Assembly: GCA_023663915.1 (NCBI GenBank)
Contig: JAMPGN010000156.1
Location: 1-10,428 of the forward strand
Length of the DNA: 10,428 bases
DNA from: Eubacterium sp.
Lineage (GTDB): Bacteria > Bacillota_A > Clostridia > Lachnospirales > Lachnospiraceae
Direction: 5' to 3'
Shown: positions 1-6,897 of the stretch, piece by piece
How the letters are laid out: each line of letters begins with the position of its first letter
How positions within the stretch are numbered: position 1 is the first letter of the stretch
Made by a program: the position numbers and the translations under genes
Notes under the pieces: generated by a model
Told to the model about the DNA's origin: nothing
The model's database searches: none
Seen by the model: only the letters and a program-made list of their open reading frames with translations

Positions 1-47
1 AAACGGTTTTCAAGACCGCCTCGTTATGACCACTTCGATACCTCTCC
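1..47 (-). tRNA. tRNA-Ser(UGA), 5' part only
   Basis: The minus strand from 47 downward folds as the first half of a class II tRNA. It has a 7-nt acceptor strand GGAGAGG, the linker TA, a D arm with TCG/CGA stem, and an anticodon stem GCGGT/ACCGT enclosing the loop CTTGAAA. The anticodon is therefore UGA, serine. The window ends just after the anticodon stem, so the long variable arm, T arm and 3' end are outside. A strong promoter lies about 40 nt upstream. The identity is read from the sequence and the partial cloverleaf is unambiguous. Confidence 0.9.
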
Positions 48-88
48 AGGTTCGCAGCGCGCTCATTTTATGACCGAGCGCAAGAATT

Positions 89-117
89 ATTCTAACAAAA
101 ATGATTTTCGGTGTCAA
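89..117 (-). promoter_or_regulatory. Sigma-A promoter of the tRNA-Ser gene
   Basis: On the minus strand there is a perfect -35 box TTGACA (112-117), a 17-bp spacer, and a -10 box TAGAAT (89-94), five of six to consensus. Transcription should start near position 82, giving a leader of about 35 nt before the tRNA 5' end at 47. A near-consensus promoter fits a stable RNA gene. The palindromic AT-rich repeats at 127-175 lie directly upstream. Confidence 0.8.
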
Positions 118-126
118 CCTCTTTTT

Positions 127-175
127 GGAAATATTTCTAGAAAAATATTCCTAAAAAAATATTTCTAGAAATATT
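127..175. repeat. AT-rich palindromic repeat pair upstream of the tRNA promoter
   Basis: The 15-mer AAATATTTCTAGAAA occurs twice, at 129-143 and 157-171, in the same orientation and 28 bp apart. The second copy sits in a perfect 18-bp palindrome, AATATTTCTAGAAATATT (158-175). The first copy is in an imperfect dyad bounded by GGAA and TTCC (127-151). It lies 10 bp upstream of the tRNA-Ser -35 box. It could be an A-tract upstream activating element or a pair of operator sites; I cannot tell which. Confidence 0.6.
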
Positions 176-210
176 GCAAAAACATTTGAATCTTCCGTCC
201 TTCCCTAAAT

Positions 211-271
211 CGATTCAGATATCAAAAGTTCTATCGAATAAGTTGGAAAGGCAAATTACATAAAAAGTTCG
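211..271. repeat. 61-bp dispersed repeat, copy 1
   Basis: This segment aligns without gaps to 10297-10357 with 45 of 61 bases identical, counted by eye. It includes shared blocks CGATTCAG at one end and AAAAAGTTCG at the other. It begins 33 bp downstream of the ispD stop codon. Read on the minus strand, the first codons give N-F-L-C-N-L-P, the same peptide as in copy 2 with mostly synonymous differences, but this copy is then interrupted by a stop. No conserved hairpin is evident. The surrounding 48-303 stretch holds no protein gene. Confidence 0.6.
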
Positions 272-303
272 ACTGAAAATCTAGCACAAGTGTCTCACGC
301 ATC

Positions 304-1041
304 TTAATTATGGCACAAAAAAGCCTCTGCAATCAATAGATCTTCCGGTGTGGTAATTTTGATATTCTCGTAAGACCCTTTGGTCAATTTGACTTTGTGT
401 CCCGTAAAACTTTCCACCACCATGGCATCGTCCGTGATCCTAAGCTCTTCGCCTGCCAGTACAGCCCTTTTTCTCATAAGATTCTCGTAGGCTTCTATAA
501 TCAACGCAGTCTCAAATACTTGTGGTGTCTGAATCTGCCAGATCAAAGAACGGTCGGGCGTATGAGCCGCATAGCCTTCCGCGTCGGTTATTTTGATCGT
601 ATCTTTGACTGGTATTCCCGCCACGCAAGCTCCTGTTTGCAGCACCTCCTCATAACAGCGTCCCAGAATTTCTTCTGTCAGAAAAGGACGCGCGCCATCA
701 TGAATGAATACATATCCATCTTTATTCGGTATGGTTATATCTCCATCCGCAATCACCCGGAGGGCATGATATACGGAGTCATATCGCTCCTTACCGCCCG
801 CAACGACCGTATCCACTTTATGAAATCCATAATGCACGACAATCTCTTCTTTTACATAAGAAATATCTTCCGCACTTGTGACCAAAATACAATCATCAAT
901 CACCGAAGATTCTTCTATCGCATGCAGAGCATACCATATGAGCGGTTTATCCTGCAGGAGCATATACTGTTTTGCCACATGACTCCTCATGCGGCTGCCA
1001 CTCCCCGCCGCCAGCACGATAGCGGTACATCTCTTTTTCAT
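304..1041 (-). CDS. ispD: 2-C-methyl-D-erythritol 4-phosphate cytidylyltransferase
   Basis: IspD transfers CMP from CTP to 2-C-methyl-D-erythritol 4-phosphate, the third step of the cytosolic MEP pathway to isopentenyl diphosphate. The 245-residue protein is full length for the family. Visible motifs are the CTP-binding loop AAGSGSRM (11-18) with K24, [10 protein letters not shown] (81-90), HDGARPF (114-120), GIPVKDTIK (142-150), TPQVF (172-176) and ITDDAMVVE (202-210), ending in a standard [10 protein letters not shown] segment. The ATG has an AGGAG site 8 nt upstream. That site lies inside tsaD, whose TGA stop overlaps the ATG by 4 nt (ATGA), so translation is probably coupled. It is the last gene of the cluster; I see no clear terminator hairpin downstream. 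The isoprenoid role is unrelated to the tRNA functions of its neighbours, so the linkage is probably only co-transcription. Identification is very secure. Confidence 0.97.
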   Translation of the reverse strand: MKKRCTAIVLAAGSGSRMRSHVAKQYMLLQDKPLIWYALHAIEESSVIDDCILVTSAEDISYVKEEIVVHYGFHKVDTVVAGGKERYDSVYHALRVIADGDITIPNKDGYVFIHDGARPFLTEEILGRCYEEVLQTGACVAGIPVKDTIKITDAEGYAAHTPDRSLIWQIQTPQVFETALIIEAYENLMRKRAVLAGEELRITDDAMVVESFTGHKVKLTKGSYENIKITTPEDLLIAEAFLCHN

Positions 1042-2078
1042 ACACGATCTCCTAGTTTCAAATTCGGCACCGCGTTCAAATCGTATCCATGCCGCACTCC
1101 CTTACGATATTCATAGTATGCCGCCGCTCCGATCATCGCCGCATTGTCGGTGCACAGGATGGGCGACGGATGATAGAAAGTAATTCCTCTGCGAGCGCAT
1201 TCCTTTTCCAATGTGTTTCTAAGCGCAGAATTGGACGCCACGCCGCCCGCAATCGCAAACTTATTGATGCCACATTCCTTCACTGCCTGCATGGAATGTT
1301 CCACCAACACATCGACCACTGCTTTCTGAAAAGAAGCCGCCACATCCGCCTGACAAATCTCAATCCCTTTCATCTCACAGGAATTGAGGTAATTGAGTAC
1401 CGCCGACTTTAATCCACTAAAGCTGAAATCGTAGACCGCATCCGCCACCTTAGCGCGCGGGAATTTGATCGCGTCGGGATTCCCTTCTCTGGATACTTGA
1501 TCGATCTTAGGTCCGCCGGGATAGCCTAAACCGATCGCCCTCGCCACCTTATCAAAAGCTTCTCCTGCCGCATCATCTCTCGTTTTCCCTAGAATCTCAT
1601 ATTCGCCATAATCGAAAACCTTCACCAAATGAGAATGTCCGCCTGATACGACCAGACAGACAAAAGGTGGTTCCAATTCTTTATTTTCTATATAATTAGC
1701 GCTGATATGCCCTTCAATGTGATGAACCCCGACAAGCGGAATCCCCGAAGCAAAGCTAATCGCTTTGGCGGCAGATACGCCCACCAACAACGCTCCCACC
1801 AATCCGGGACCATATGTTACCGCAATGGCATCCATCTCTGCAAGTGTCATGCCCGCTGTCTGCAGTGCTTCCCGGACCACCTGATTGATCCGTTCCGTGT
1901 GTTTGCGGGACGCAATCTCCGGAACAACACCGCCATACAAGGTATGTAAATCAATCTGTGAAGAGATGATATTGGAGAGAACCTCTCTGCCATTTCGGAC
2001 AACTGCCGCCGCCGTCTCATCGCAGGAACTTTCTATGGCAAGTATCACAACCTCTTCTTGTTCGCTCACTTTCTCCAA
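1038..2078 (-). CDS. tsaD: tRNA N6-threonylcarbamoyladenosine synthase subunit TsaD
   Basis: TsaD (Kae1/YgjD family) is the catalytic subunit that moves the threonylcarbamoyl group from threonylcarbamoyl-AMP to A37 of ANN-decoding tRNAs, working with TsaB and TsaE, both encoded upstream here. From the TTG at 2078 it has 346 residues, normal for the family. Visible are ESSCDET (16-22), the metal ligands in HHIEGH (H120 and H124), SGGHS (145-149), [40 protein letters not shown] and the late ligand D310 in CTDNAAM. I chose TTG because GGAGG lies 6 nt upstream and it starts 1 nt after the previous stop. GTG at 2069 is a near alternative. An ATG at 2144 would add 22 non-conserved residues overlapping the upstream gene. 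The gene overlaps ispD by 4 nt. Confidence 0.96.
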   Translation of the reverse strand: MEKVSEQEEVVILAIESSCDETAAAVVRNGREVLSNIISSQIDLHTLYGGVVPEIASRKHTERINQVVREALQTAGMTLAEMDAIAVTYGPGLVGALLVGVSAAKAISFASGIPLVGVHHIEGHISANYIENKELEPPFVCLVVSGGHSHLVKVFDYGEYEILGKTRDDAAGEAFDKVARAIGLGYPGGPKIDQVSREGNPDAIKFPRAKVADAVYDFSFSGLKSAVLNYLNSCEMKGIEICQADVAASFQKAVVDVLVEHSMQAVKECGINKFAIAGGVASNSALRNTLEKECARRGITFYHPSPILCTDNAAMIGAAAYYEYRKGVRHGYDLNAVPNLKLGDRV

Positions 2079-2079
2079 C

Positions 2080-2652
2080 TTAATCCTCCACCAATTCCCA
2101 TCCAAGTATCTTCCAATGTCCGTCATCATCTTTGCGCAGTACAAACTGCTCCATCGATTTCACCGTGCCGCTGGCTGACTGTTTGATATTAAATGTACAG
2201 TATAATCTGGCGCAGGTATAACCGTTCTCCACAAACTCCTCCACATCCACGCTGGAAGAAAGAATATAACTCGATATCGTACAATTATTATTCTTCATAT
2301 CCGCGATCTCACTGCGCAGATCATTCATGTAATCTTCCTGCGTCTTATTCGCAACCAGTTCGTCATCGTACAACTCCTGGATTTTTAACGCCAACTGCTC
2401 TAATTCCTCTTCCGAATACTCCTCATTGTAGAAGCATTTCGTGATATCTGCGTAATACTTCACTACTTCCTTGGGCGTGGGCGGATAACTTCTTTCCAAA
2501 TCTTTCTGCAGTACTTTCTGCACTTCGGTCGGTTCTACCGCTCTCTCCGCGTCGATCTTAGATCTCTGATTCAAATGCAGGGCAAATCCCGCAACGATCG
2601 CAACCAGGATTACGCCGAGCACAACAATGCCTATTATTCCGGAACGCTTCAT
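2080..2652 (-). CDS. Membrane-anchored protein of unknown function
   Basis: This 190-residue protein begins with a short basic N-terminus and one strongly hydrophobic segment (about residues 4-26), then a polar domain. I infer a single-pass anchor or uncleaved signal with the domain outside the membrane. The acidic middle ([16 protein letters not shown], then [14 protein letters not shown]) and the closing strand HWKILGWEL resemble small NTF2-like or Lachnospiraceae-specific families. From memory it recalls DUF6715, which I cannot verify. No catalytic motif is visible. The ATG has AAGGAG 9 nt upstream; an in-frame TTG at 2673 would overlap the tRNase Z stop and is less likely. It lies 17 nt after the tRNase Z gene and 1 nt before tsaD, with the tsaD ribosome binding site inside its last codons, so co-expression is likely. 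The function is unknown. Confidence 0.85.
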   Translation of the reverse strand: MKRSGIIGIVVLGVILVAIVAGFALHLNQRSKIDAERAVEPTEVQKVLQKDLERSYPPTPKEVVKYYADITKCFYNEEYSEEELEQLALKIQELYDDELVANKTQEDYMNDLRSEIADMKNNNCTISSYILSSSVDVEEFVENGYTCARLYCTFNIKQSASGTVKSMEQFVLRKDDDGHWKILGWELVED

Positions 2653-2669
2653 ACTCCTTGACTCCTTTC

Positions 2670-3578
2670 TCAATCTGCAAACAGAAGGTCTACGCTCCTG
2701 CCGTCTTTCGCCGCTATCGCATTGGGGAAAATCTTACGCACATCCTGCATATACTCCTCCGGCCGGATCAGCGACGGACTGTAGTGTGTCAGCCACATTT
2801 CCTTAACCTGCGCACGCTTGGCAAGCTGTGCCGCCTCATAAAAAGTCATATGTTTATATTCCCTTGCCTTCTGTTGTTTCTCCGGCTCTCCGTACATGCC
2901 TTCACAGATAAAAAGATCCGCACCCGCAGCATTTTGCACAATGCTTTCCGTTGGTCTGGTATCCGTACAGTAGGTTACTTTGATTCCTTTGCGCGGCTCC
3001 CCCAACACCATGTCCGGAGTAAATTTACCATTTTCTGTCTCTATTATCTCACCTTTTTGCAGACGATTCCAGTAATTTCTCGGAATATTCAGTTTTTCCG
3101 CACGCGTCACATCAAATTTACCGATGCGCTCCACTACAATATTGTATCCGTAACAGACGACATTGTGATTTACCCGATATGCCTCGATATGAAAACCGTC
3201 AAAGGCGATTTTCTGCTCCGCCTCCGTCAGTTCCATGCATCTGATCTCAAAAGGAAGCTCCGGCGCAATCACGCGCAGAGCGGTCACTACTTTGGTAAGC
3301 CCTTTCGGTCCGATGAGCAAAAGCGGCTCTGTGCGCTCCGCGTTGCCCATGGTAAGGAGCATGCCGGGCAATCCACTGATATGATCCGCATGATAATGAG
3401 TAAAACAAATAATATCGATGGGTTTCGGGCTCCAGCCTTTTTCCTTCATCGCAATCTGCGTTCCCTCTCCGCAGTCAATCAGTATGCTTGTCCCGTTATA
3501 CCGCGCCATCAACGACGTAAGCCATCTGTGCGGCAGCGGCATCATGCCCCCTGTACCTAATAAGCAGATATCTAACAT
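2670..3578 (-). CDS. rnz: Ribonuclease Z (tRNase Z), short form
   Basis: tRNase Z is a zinc endonuclease of the metallo-beta-lactamase fold that removes 3' trailers from tRNA precursors. The 302-residue protein matches the short-form length. Metal ligands are visible in order: H61, H63, D65 and H66 (FTHYHADH), H138 (VNHNV), D206 (CTDTRP) and H265 (THYSP), with H243 in the KHMTF motif. The basic insertion around residues 150-177 fits the flexible arm that holds tRNA. I chose the ATG at 3578 because GGGAG lies 5 nt upstream and family members typically begin MLD-CLLGTGG; ATG or in-frame codons further up lack a good site. Grouping with three t6A genes, and the nearby tRNA-Ser, gives the cluster a tRNA theme. 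A generic MBL hydrolase is unlikely given the complete set of motifs. Confidence 0.94.
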   Translation of the reverse strand: MLDICLLGTGGMMPLPHRWLTSLMARYNGTSILIDCGEGTQIAMKEKGWSPKPIDIICFTHYHADHISGLPGMLLTMGNAERTEPLLLIGPKGLTKVVTALRVIAPELPFEIRCMELTEAEQKIAFDGFHIEAYRVNHNVVCYGYNIVVERIGKFDVTRAEKLNIPRNYWNRLQKGEIIETENGKFTPDMVLGEPRKGIKVTYCTDTRPTESIVQNAAGADLFICEGMYGEPEKQQKAREYKHMTFYEAAQLAKRAQVKEMWLTHYSPSLIRPEEYMQDVRKIFPNAIAAKDGRSVDLLFAD

Positions 3579-3653
3579 GTGTGCTCCCATTCTGCCGCCG
3601 TCCAACTGAAAAACGACAGCCTGTTTCTACAACAGTCCGGGCAGTTTGGATTC

Positions 3654-3902
3654 CTAAAGGAGTTCTTTCCTTTCCCGTTCCTCTACAGGAATCTGAAATC
3701 TTTCCGTCATTTTCTGATAGCATTCCTCGCAGAGATCAAACTTGTGGCTTTGTCCGTCCTTCGTTCCGAAAAATCCGAAATCATGTTCCACATGAATGCA
3801 CTCTTCTTTGAGAAATCCATTTTCTACCAATAAATTTTTGCCACAGCAATTACAAACTACCTGAACTAATTCTGTTTCTTTTTGTTCTGAATAAATGCGC
3901 AT
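3654..3902 (-). CDS. Small protein with two CxxC-type pairs, putative zinc ribbon
   Basis: This 82-residue protein is supported by a strong ribosome binding site (GGGAGG, 6 nt before the ATG) and by its place in the cluster, between tsaB-rimI (90 nt upstream) and rnz (75 nt downstream). It has a cysteine group C17/C19/C20 (VCNCCGK) and a second pair C58/C61 (LCEECY), about 40 residues apart, which would suit a single tetrahedral zinc site. Between them is a charged, histidine-bearing stretch with H37, H40 and the FGFFGTKDG turn. The C-terminus is highly charged. There is no signal peptide or membrane segment, so it is probably cytosolic. I do not recognise a named family. An RNA- or protein-binding zinc knuckle is only an inference from the cysteines and the context. 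It may have its own promoter. Confidence 0.8.
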   Translation of the reverse strand: MRIYSEQKETELVQVVCNCCGKNLLVENGFLKEECIHVEHDFGFFGTKDGQSHKFDLCEECYQKMTERFQIPVEERERKELL

Positions 3903-3941
3903 AACAATCCTCCCGTAATGTTACTTATTCTGCCATCTCTC

Positions 3942-3970
3942 ATTTTATCAAACAAAATGTGTAACAACAG
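3942..3970 (-). promoter_or_regulatory. Possible internal promoter upstream of the CxxC protein gene
   Basis: In the 90-bp gap after tsaB-rimI the minus strand reads CTGTTG (3965-3970), a 17-bp spacer and TAAAAT (3942-3947). The -10 box is good and the -35 box is weak. It would start transcription near 3935, about 33 nt before the ATG at 3902. It is one of the larger gaps in the cluster, so an internal promoter is reasonable but unproven. Confidence 0.3.
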
Positions 3971-3992
3971 TGGTAATTGTTCCATGCACTGC

Positions 3993-5186
3993 CTATCTCT
4001 TCCAAAAGATCATCGCATCCTCCGTCGGCTTCTCGTAGAAACCTGGTCGAATCCCTTCCGACACGAATCCAAGTTTCTCATACACATGAATCGCCGCCGC
4101 ATTACTCACCCTGACTTCTAGCGTGTACGCCGTAAGCCCTTCGCGCCCGCCCTCTTTCATCAGATGACGGAGCATTCCCGTTCCGATCCCGCGATTTCTC
4201 GCCTCCGGCGCAATCACGACGTTGGTGATATTGCCTTCCCCAGCAATCATAAGGACACCGCATCCGCCTAACAACTGTCCGTCTTTCTCCGCCACATAGT
4301 ATCTGGCATCGTCCTTGCTTATCATCTCCAGAAAGGAATCCGCTGACCACGGCATGGAAAAAGTCTCCTCTTCTAACTTACTGATAAAAGGAACATCCTC
4401 CGGCGTCATTCTCCGATAGGTGATCTTCTGTAATTCCTGCGCCCGCTCCCGTTCCGCCTGAGATAATCGCAAATATTCAGGCACAAATTGATCACCGCTC
4501 ACGCTTTTACCCTGCCTATAGTATACGCTTCCGAGCGCAGCAATACAAGCGGCTGACTGCCTGTTGCGGTGCGGCGGCGCAAGCACATAAGGCACTTTCA
4601 GCATTTCCCTCATGCGCTCTTGAAATACCGGTATGCCGTCCCCCACAAAAACTACTTTTCTTCCGATCCGATTTAATTCCTCTGCAATCTCATCAAAGAA
4701 AACGGCACATTGTGTTTTAATGACACGCATGTCATACTTGTATGCTCCTGAAGGGAAATTCTCTGCTACTGGCACAGTTCCCTGCTCGTCACCCGATAAA
4801 ACAAACTCGTAGATACCGGTATAGACCTGACTCCTTCTGGCATCCATAATCGGACATACCAGCGCATCCGTCCCGTACATCTGATAGGCAAGAGCCTCTA
4901 GCGTAGGCACCGGAACGATTGGTTTCTCCATGGCAAACGCAAGCCCTTTCGCTGTTGCCGACCCGATCCTGAGGCCGGTAAAAGAGCCGGGACCCGCTGC
5001 TACTGCAATCGCATCCACGGTGGATAGATCAAGTTCCACCATAGTCCTGATCTCCTCCAACATCGGGAGAAGCGTCTGCGAATGGGTCTTTTTATATTGT
5101 ATGGTATACTCTGCAATTAAATTATCATCTTCTGCTAACGCCACCGACGCCACCAAACCGGAACTGTCCAACGCTAATATTTTCAT
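3993..5186 (-). CDS. tsaB-rimI: TsaB-RimI fusion: t6A complex subunit and ribosomal protein N-acetyltransferase
   Basis: Two enzymes are joined in one 397-residue chain. Residues 1 to about 235 are TsaB, the partner that dimerises with TsaD in t6A synthesis; it starts MKILALDSSG and carries the conserved GPGSFTGLRIG (65-75). Residues from about 255 to the end are a GNAT acetyltransferase of the RimI type, which acetylates the N-terminal alanine of ribosomal protein S18. Its acetyl-CoA loop is RNRGIGTGM (330-338), followed by N362 and the catalytic-type Y369 in HVYEKLGF. A charged linker with the repeated QAER-ERAQ pattern joins them. The ATG at 5186 has GAGG 6 nt upstream; an earlier ATG at 5198 would add only four residues. 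Many Clostridia have this fusion, elsewhere the genes are adjacent. The frame is intact across the junction. Confidence 0.95.
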   Translation of the reverse strand: MKILALDSSGLVASVALAEDDNLIAEYTIQYKKTHSQTLLPMLEEIRTMVELDLSTVDAIAVAAGPGSFTGLRIGSATAKGLAFAMEKPIVPVPTLEALAYQMYGTDALVCPIMDARRSQVYTGIYEFVLSGDEQGTVPVAENFPSGAYKYDMRVIKTQCAVFFDEIAEELNRIGRKVVFVGDGIPVFQERMREMLKVPYVLAPPHRNRQSAACIAALGSVYYRQGKSVSGDQFVPEYLRLSQAERERAQELQKITYRRMTPEDVPFISKLEEETFSMPWSADSFLEMISKDDARYYVAEKDGQLLGGCGVLMIAGEGNITNVVIAPEARNRGIGTGMLRHLMKEGGREGLTAYTLEVRVSNAAAIHVYEKLGFVSEGIRPGFYEKPTEDAMIFWKR

Positions 5187-5225
5187 GCTAATCCTCATTT
5201 CTGCGCGACTTATCGTGAAAAGGCG

Positions 5226-5238
5226 ACAAGAATCTTGT
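5226..5238. repeat. Short inverted repeat in the tsaE/tsaB gap
   Basis: ACAAGA and TCTTGT flank a single base, giving a 13-nt near-perfect dyad in the 77-bp gap between the tsaE stop and the tsaB start. It is short and not followed by a U-tract, so it is not a convincing terminator. It could be a small operator or chance. I see no clear promoter in this gap. Confidence 0.3.
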
Positions 5239-5263
5239 GATTGTACAATGATTCATCACCCTT

Positions 5264-5692
5264 CTACTGTTCATCAATCGTTATCTTGCGGTAGTCAAAC
5301 CCTTTCTTTAAATTCTTCTCGATCGTGATCTGCCAATGCGGGGACGGAAGAATCTCTTCAATCCGATTCGCCCACTCGATCAGACAGACACCCTCCCCGT
5401 AAAAATAATCTTCGTAACCGATCTCCTCCATCTCTTCCGCATCGTCTATGCGGTATACGTCGAAATGATAGAAAGGAAGCCTGCCCTCCTCATAAATCTG
5501 CACAATCGTAAACGTCGGGCTGTTGATCGTCTCTTCTATGCCAAGTCCGGCAGCTACTCCTTGCGTCAAAACGGTCTTCCCTACGCCCAAGTCACCGATC
5601 AATGTATAGACTTCTCCCGCCTGTACCCGCTGCCCAATCTGCCTGCCGAGCGCAAATGTTTCTTCCGCGTTGTTTGTTTCGATGATTTTCAT
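5264..5692 (-). CDS. tsaE: t6A biosynthesis ATPase TsaE
   Basis: TsaE is the small P-loop ATPase that binds the TsaB-TsaD dimer and drives cycles of tRNA threonylcarbamoylation in the cytosol. The 142-residue protein is the usual size. It shows the Walker A motif GDLGVGKT (33-40), the switch-like SPTFTIV (58-64), HFDVYR (76-81) and LIEWANRI (104-111), which are the family hallmarks in the expected order. Its ATG follows the YcxB-like stop by 5 nt, with a GAGG element 9 nt upstream overlapping the end of that gene, so translation is probably coupled. With TsaB and TsaD downstream it makes up most of the t6A machinery; the TsaC/Sua5 enzyme that supplies threonylcarbamoyl-AMP is not in the window. 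Identification is secure. Confidence 0.95.
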   Translation of the reverse strand: MKIIETNNAEETFALGRQIGQRVQAGEVYTLIGDLGVGKTVLTQGVAAGLGIEETINSPTFTIVQIYEEGRLPFYHFDVYRIDDAEEMEEIGYEDYFYGEGVCLIEWANRIEEILPSPHWQITIEKNLKKGFDYRKITIDEQ

Positions 5693-5697
5693 GGCTA

Positions 5698-6177
5698 TTA
5701 ACCTCTAATCTTGACTTTATTCGGCGGCATGTGGGTGGAGATAATCTCGATCACCTTATACTTGCTCTCACCTAAATCGTTCTTCGGAAAAATACATGCG
5801 CTGGTGCGCGTCGTATATACTACGATGCTATTTAAGGTTGAGATCGCTTTGAACATGCCATCCCATCCCATCTGCTCTACGGTATCATCCTGCGACACCT
5901 CGATACCCTCGTCGGTTAGGCGGTAGTGCAGTGGTTTCTTGAATGCTGGAGTGTTGAGCGCCTGCTGTCTGGATTTTAGGAAAAGCGTCCACGGCAGATA
6001 CAGCAGAATGACCGCCCCGATAATCAGGCAGACCGGCTGTCTGTTCGATGCAAAGAGCACCAGCATAAGCGCTCCCACAATGGAACCCATGATTCCCGAC
6101 AGGCTGCTGTAGGTATGATGCAGCATGTAATCGTATAAAATATTCGGAGTAATTTTAACGTCAAATTCAATTTCCAT
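5698..6177 (-). CDS. YcxB-like membrane protein of unknown function
   Basis: This 159-residue protein begins MEIEFDVKIT, then has two hydrophobic segments (about residues 25-43 and 48-67) joined by a short polar turn, and a soluble C-terminal half. That half carries YRLTDEGIEV, a W-bearing strand (MGWDGMFKAI) and a strand ending in CIFPKNDL, the layout of the YcxB-like domain. I infer a hairpin membrane anchor with the domain in the cytosol. No biochemical role is established for the family. The ATG at 6177 is preceded by AAGGA at a rather long 12 nt; an ATG at 6198 lacks any site. It is the first gene of the tRNA-modification cluster and lies only 60 nt after the methyltransferase stop. I see no convincing promoter in that gap, so it may be read from further upstream. 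Confidence 0.85.
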   Translation of the reverse strand: MEIEFDVKITPNILYDYMLHHTYSSLSGIMGSIVGALMLVLFASNRQPVCLIIGAVILLYLPWTLFLKSRQQALNTPAFKKPLHYRLTDEGIEVSQDDTVEQMGWDGMFKAISTLNSIVVYTTRTSACIFPKNDLGESKYKVIEIISTHMPPNKVKIRG

Positions 6178-6237
6178 GAATGATCTGCGTCCTTTCATTG
6201 CACGAAATAAAATGTGATCTGTGCGCTGGAGAAACTC

Positions 6238-6897
6238 CTATGCCATTTTATTTTCCACATGCATTATTGTCGTATGATTCGAATAGGTATCCCACGTTGG
6301 TTCATAGTCAGCAGTCGCCTGATTCCCCCACATATCCCAGCCCTCACGTACACCTCTTGCAAATAATTCAATTCGGGGGCCTTGACTACACGCCTCAATT
6401 ATGGGAATAATTTCATCTGGTTTGCGACTATGTTCTCGCTTCATTGATCTGATTAAATTCACCTGTGATCTTGCAGGATCTAATGTCCGATTCGGTGCGC
6501 TTTTCTTTTTGATTCCAAATAAAAGCAGTTCTGTAACATTCCTAAAATAGAAACCGACTCCTCTGCCATCGGGCCCACCGTCTTTTCTGACCTTTTCCCA
6601 GACAATATTCCCTTTATACTCAAACCCCCATGCATCCATAACAGCAAGCCCATCGGGAAGTAACGCATTCGGAACCCATAAGTATAAATGAGCCTTATTA
6701 TCCGTCACATCTGCGACGGGTAACGCCTTAATATCTTCAATTGTCATCGTCTCATATCGATTGAGCCGCTTGTGCTCAGGCGCAACTTTTCCTGTCCGGT
6801 TTTGGAATTGCCATGGCGGATCAGCATAAATTGTATTATATTTCTTCCCATCAGTGAACTTTCGTAAGTCCTGTATAGTATTCATTAAGTCTGCCAT
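6238..6897 (-). CDS. MT-A70-family DNA adenine-N6 methyltransferase
   Basis: The protein (219 residues from the ATG at 6897) is an S-adenosylmethionine-dependent adenine methyltransferase. It has the catalytic DPPW tetrad (26-29), then YLWVPNALL, NIVWEKVRKDG, FYFRNVTELLLFG, EHSRKPDE (155-162) and the C-terminal RIELFAR with EGWDMWGNQ, all typical of the prokaryotic MT-A70 group that includes M.MunI-type enzymes. Beside the restriction endonuclease gene, its likely job is to protect the host by m6A at the shared site. The start is uncertain: the ATG at 6897 gives a 47-nt overlap with the endonuclease gene, while TTG codons at 6906 (AAAGGA 5 nt upstream) or 6921 are also possible. The overlap suggests coupled translation. 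The recognition sequence cannot be read from the protein alone; a RGATCY-like site is inferred from its partner. Confidence 0.9.
   Translation of the reverse strand: MADLMNTIQDLRKFTDGKKYNTIYADPPWQFQNRTGKVAPEHKRLNRYETMTIEDIKALPVADVTDNKAHLYLWVPNALLPDGLAVMDAWGFEYKGNIVWEKVRKDGGPDGRGVGFYFRNVTELLLFGIKKKSAPNRTLDPARSQVNLIRSMKREHSRKPDEIIPIIEACSQGPRIELFARGVREGWDMWGNQATADYEPTWDTYSNHTTIMHVENKMA

Noticed and set aside
397..1116. Plus-strand open frame of 239 codons opposite ispD.
   Set aside because: It is antisense to a secure ispD gene, with no family motif and no upstream ribosome binding site.
2079..2144. Upstream ATG extension of TsaD.
   Set aside because: The added 22 residues overlap the preceding gene out of frame and do not resemble TsaD N-termini; TTG at 2078 has a better ribosome binding site.
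2658..3560. Long plus-strand open frame opposite the tRNase Z gene (300 codons).
   Set aside because: It is fully antisense to a gene with a complete set of tRNase Z motifs, has no recognisable domain or good ribosome binding site, and its composition is that of a shadow frame.
6224..6234. GGAG-TTT-CTCC hairpin after the methyltransferase gene as a terminator.
   Set aside because: The stem is only 4 bp and no U-tract follows on the minus strand.
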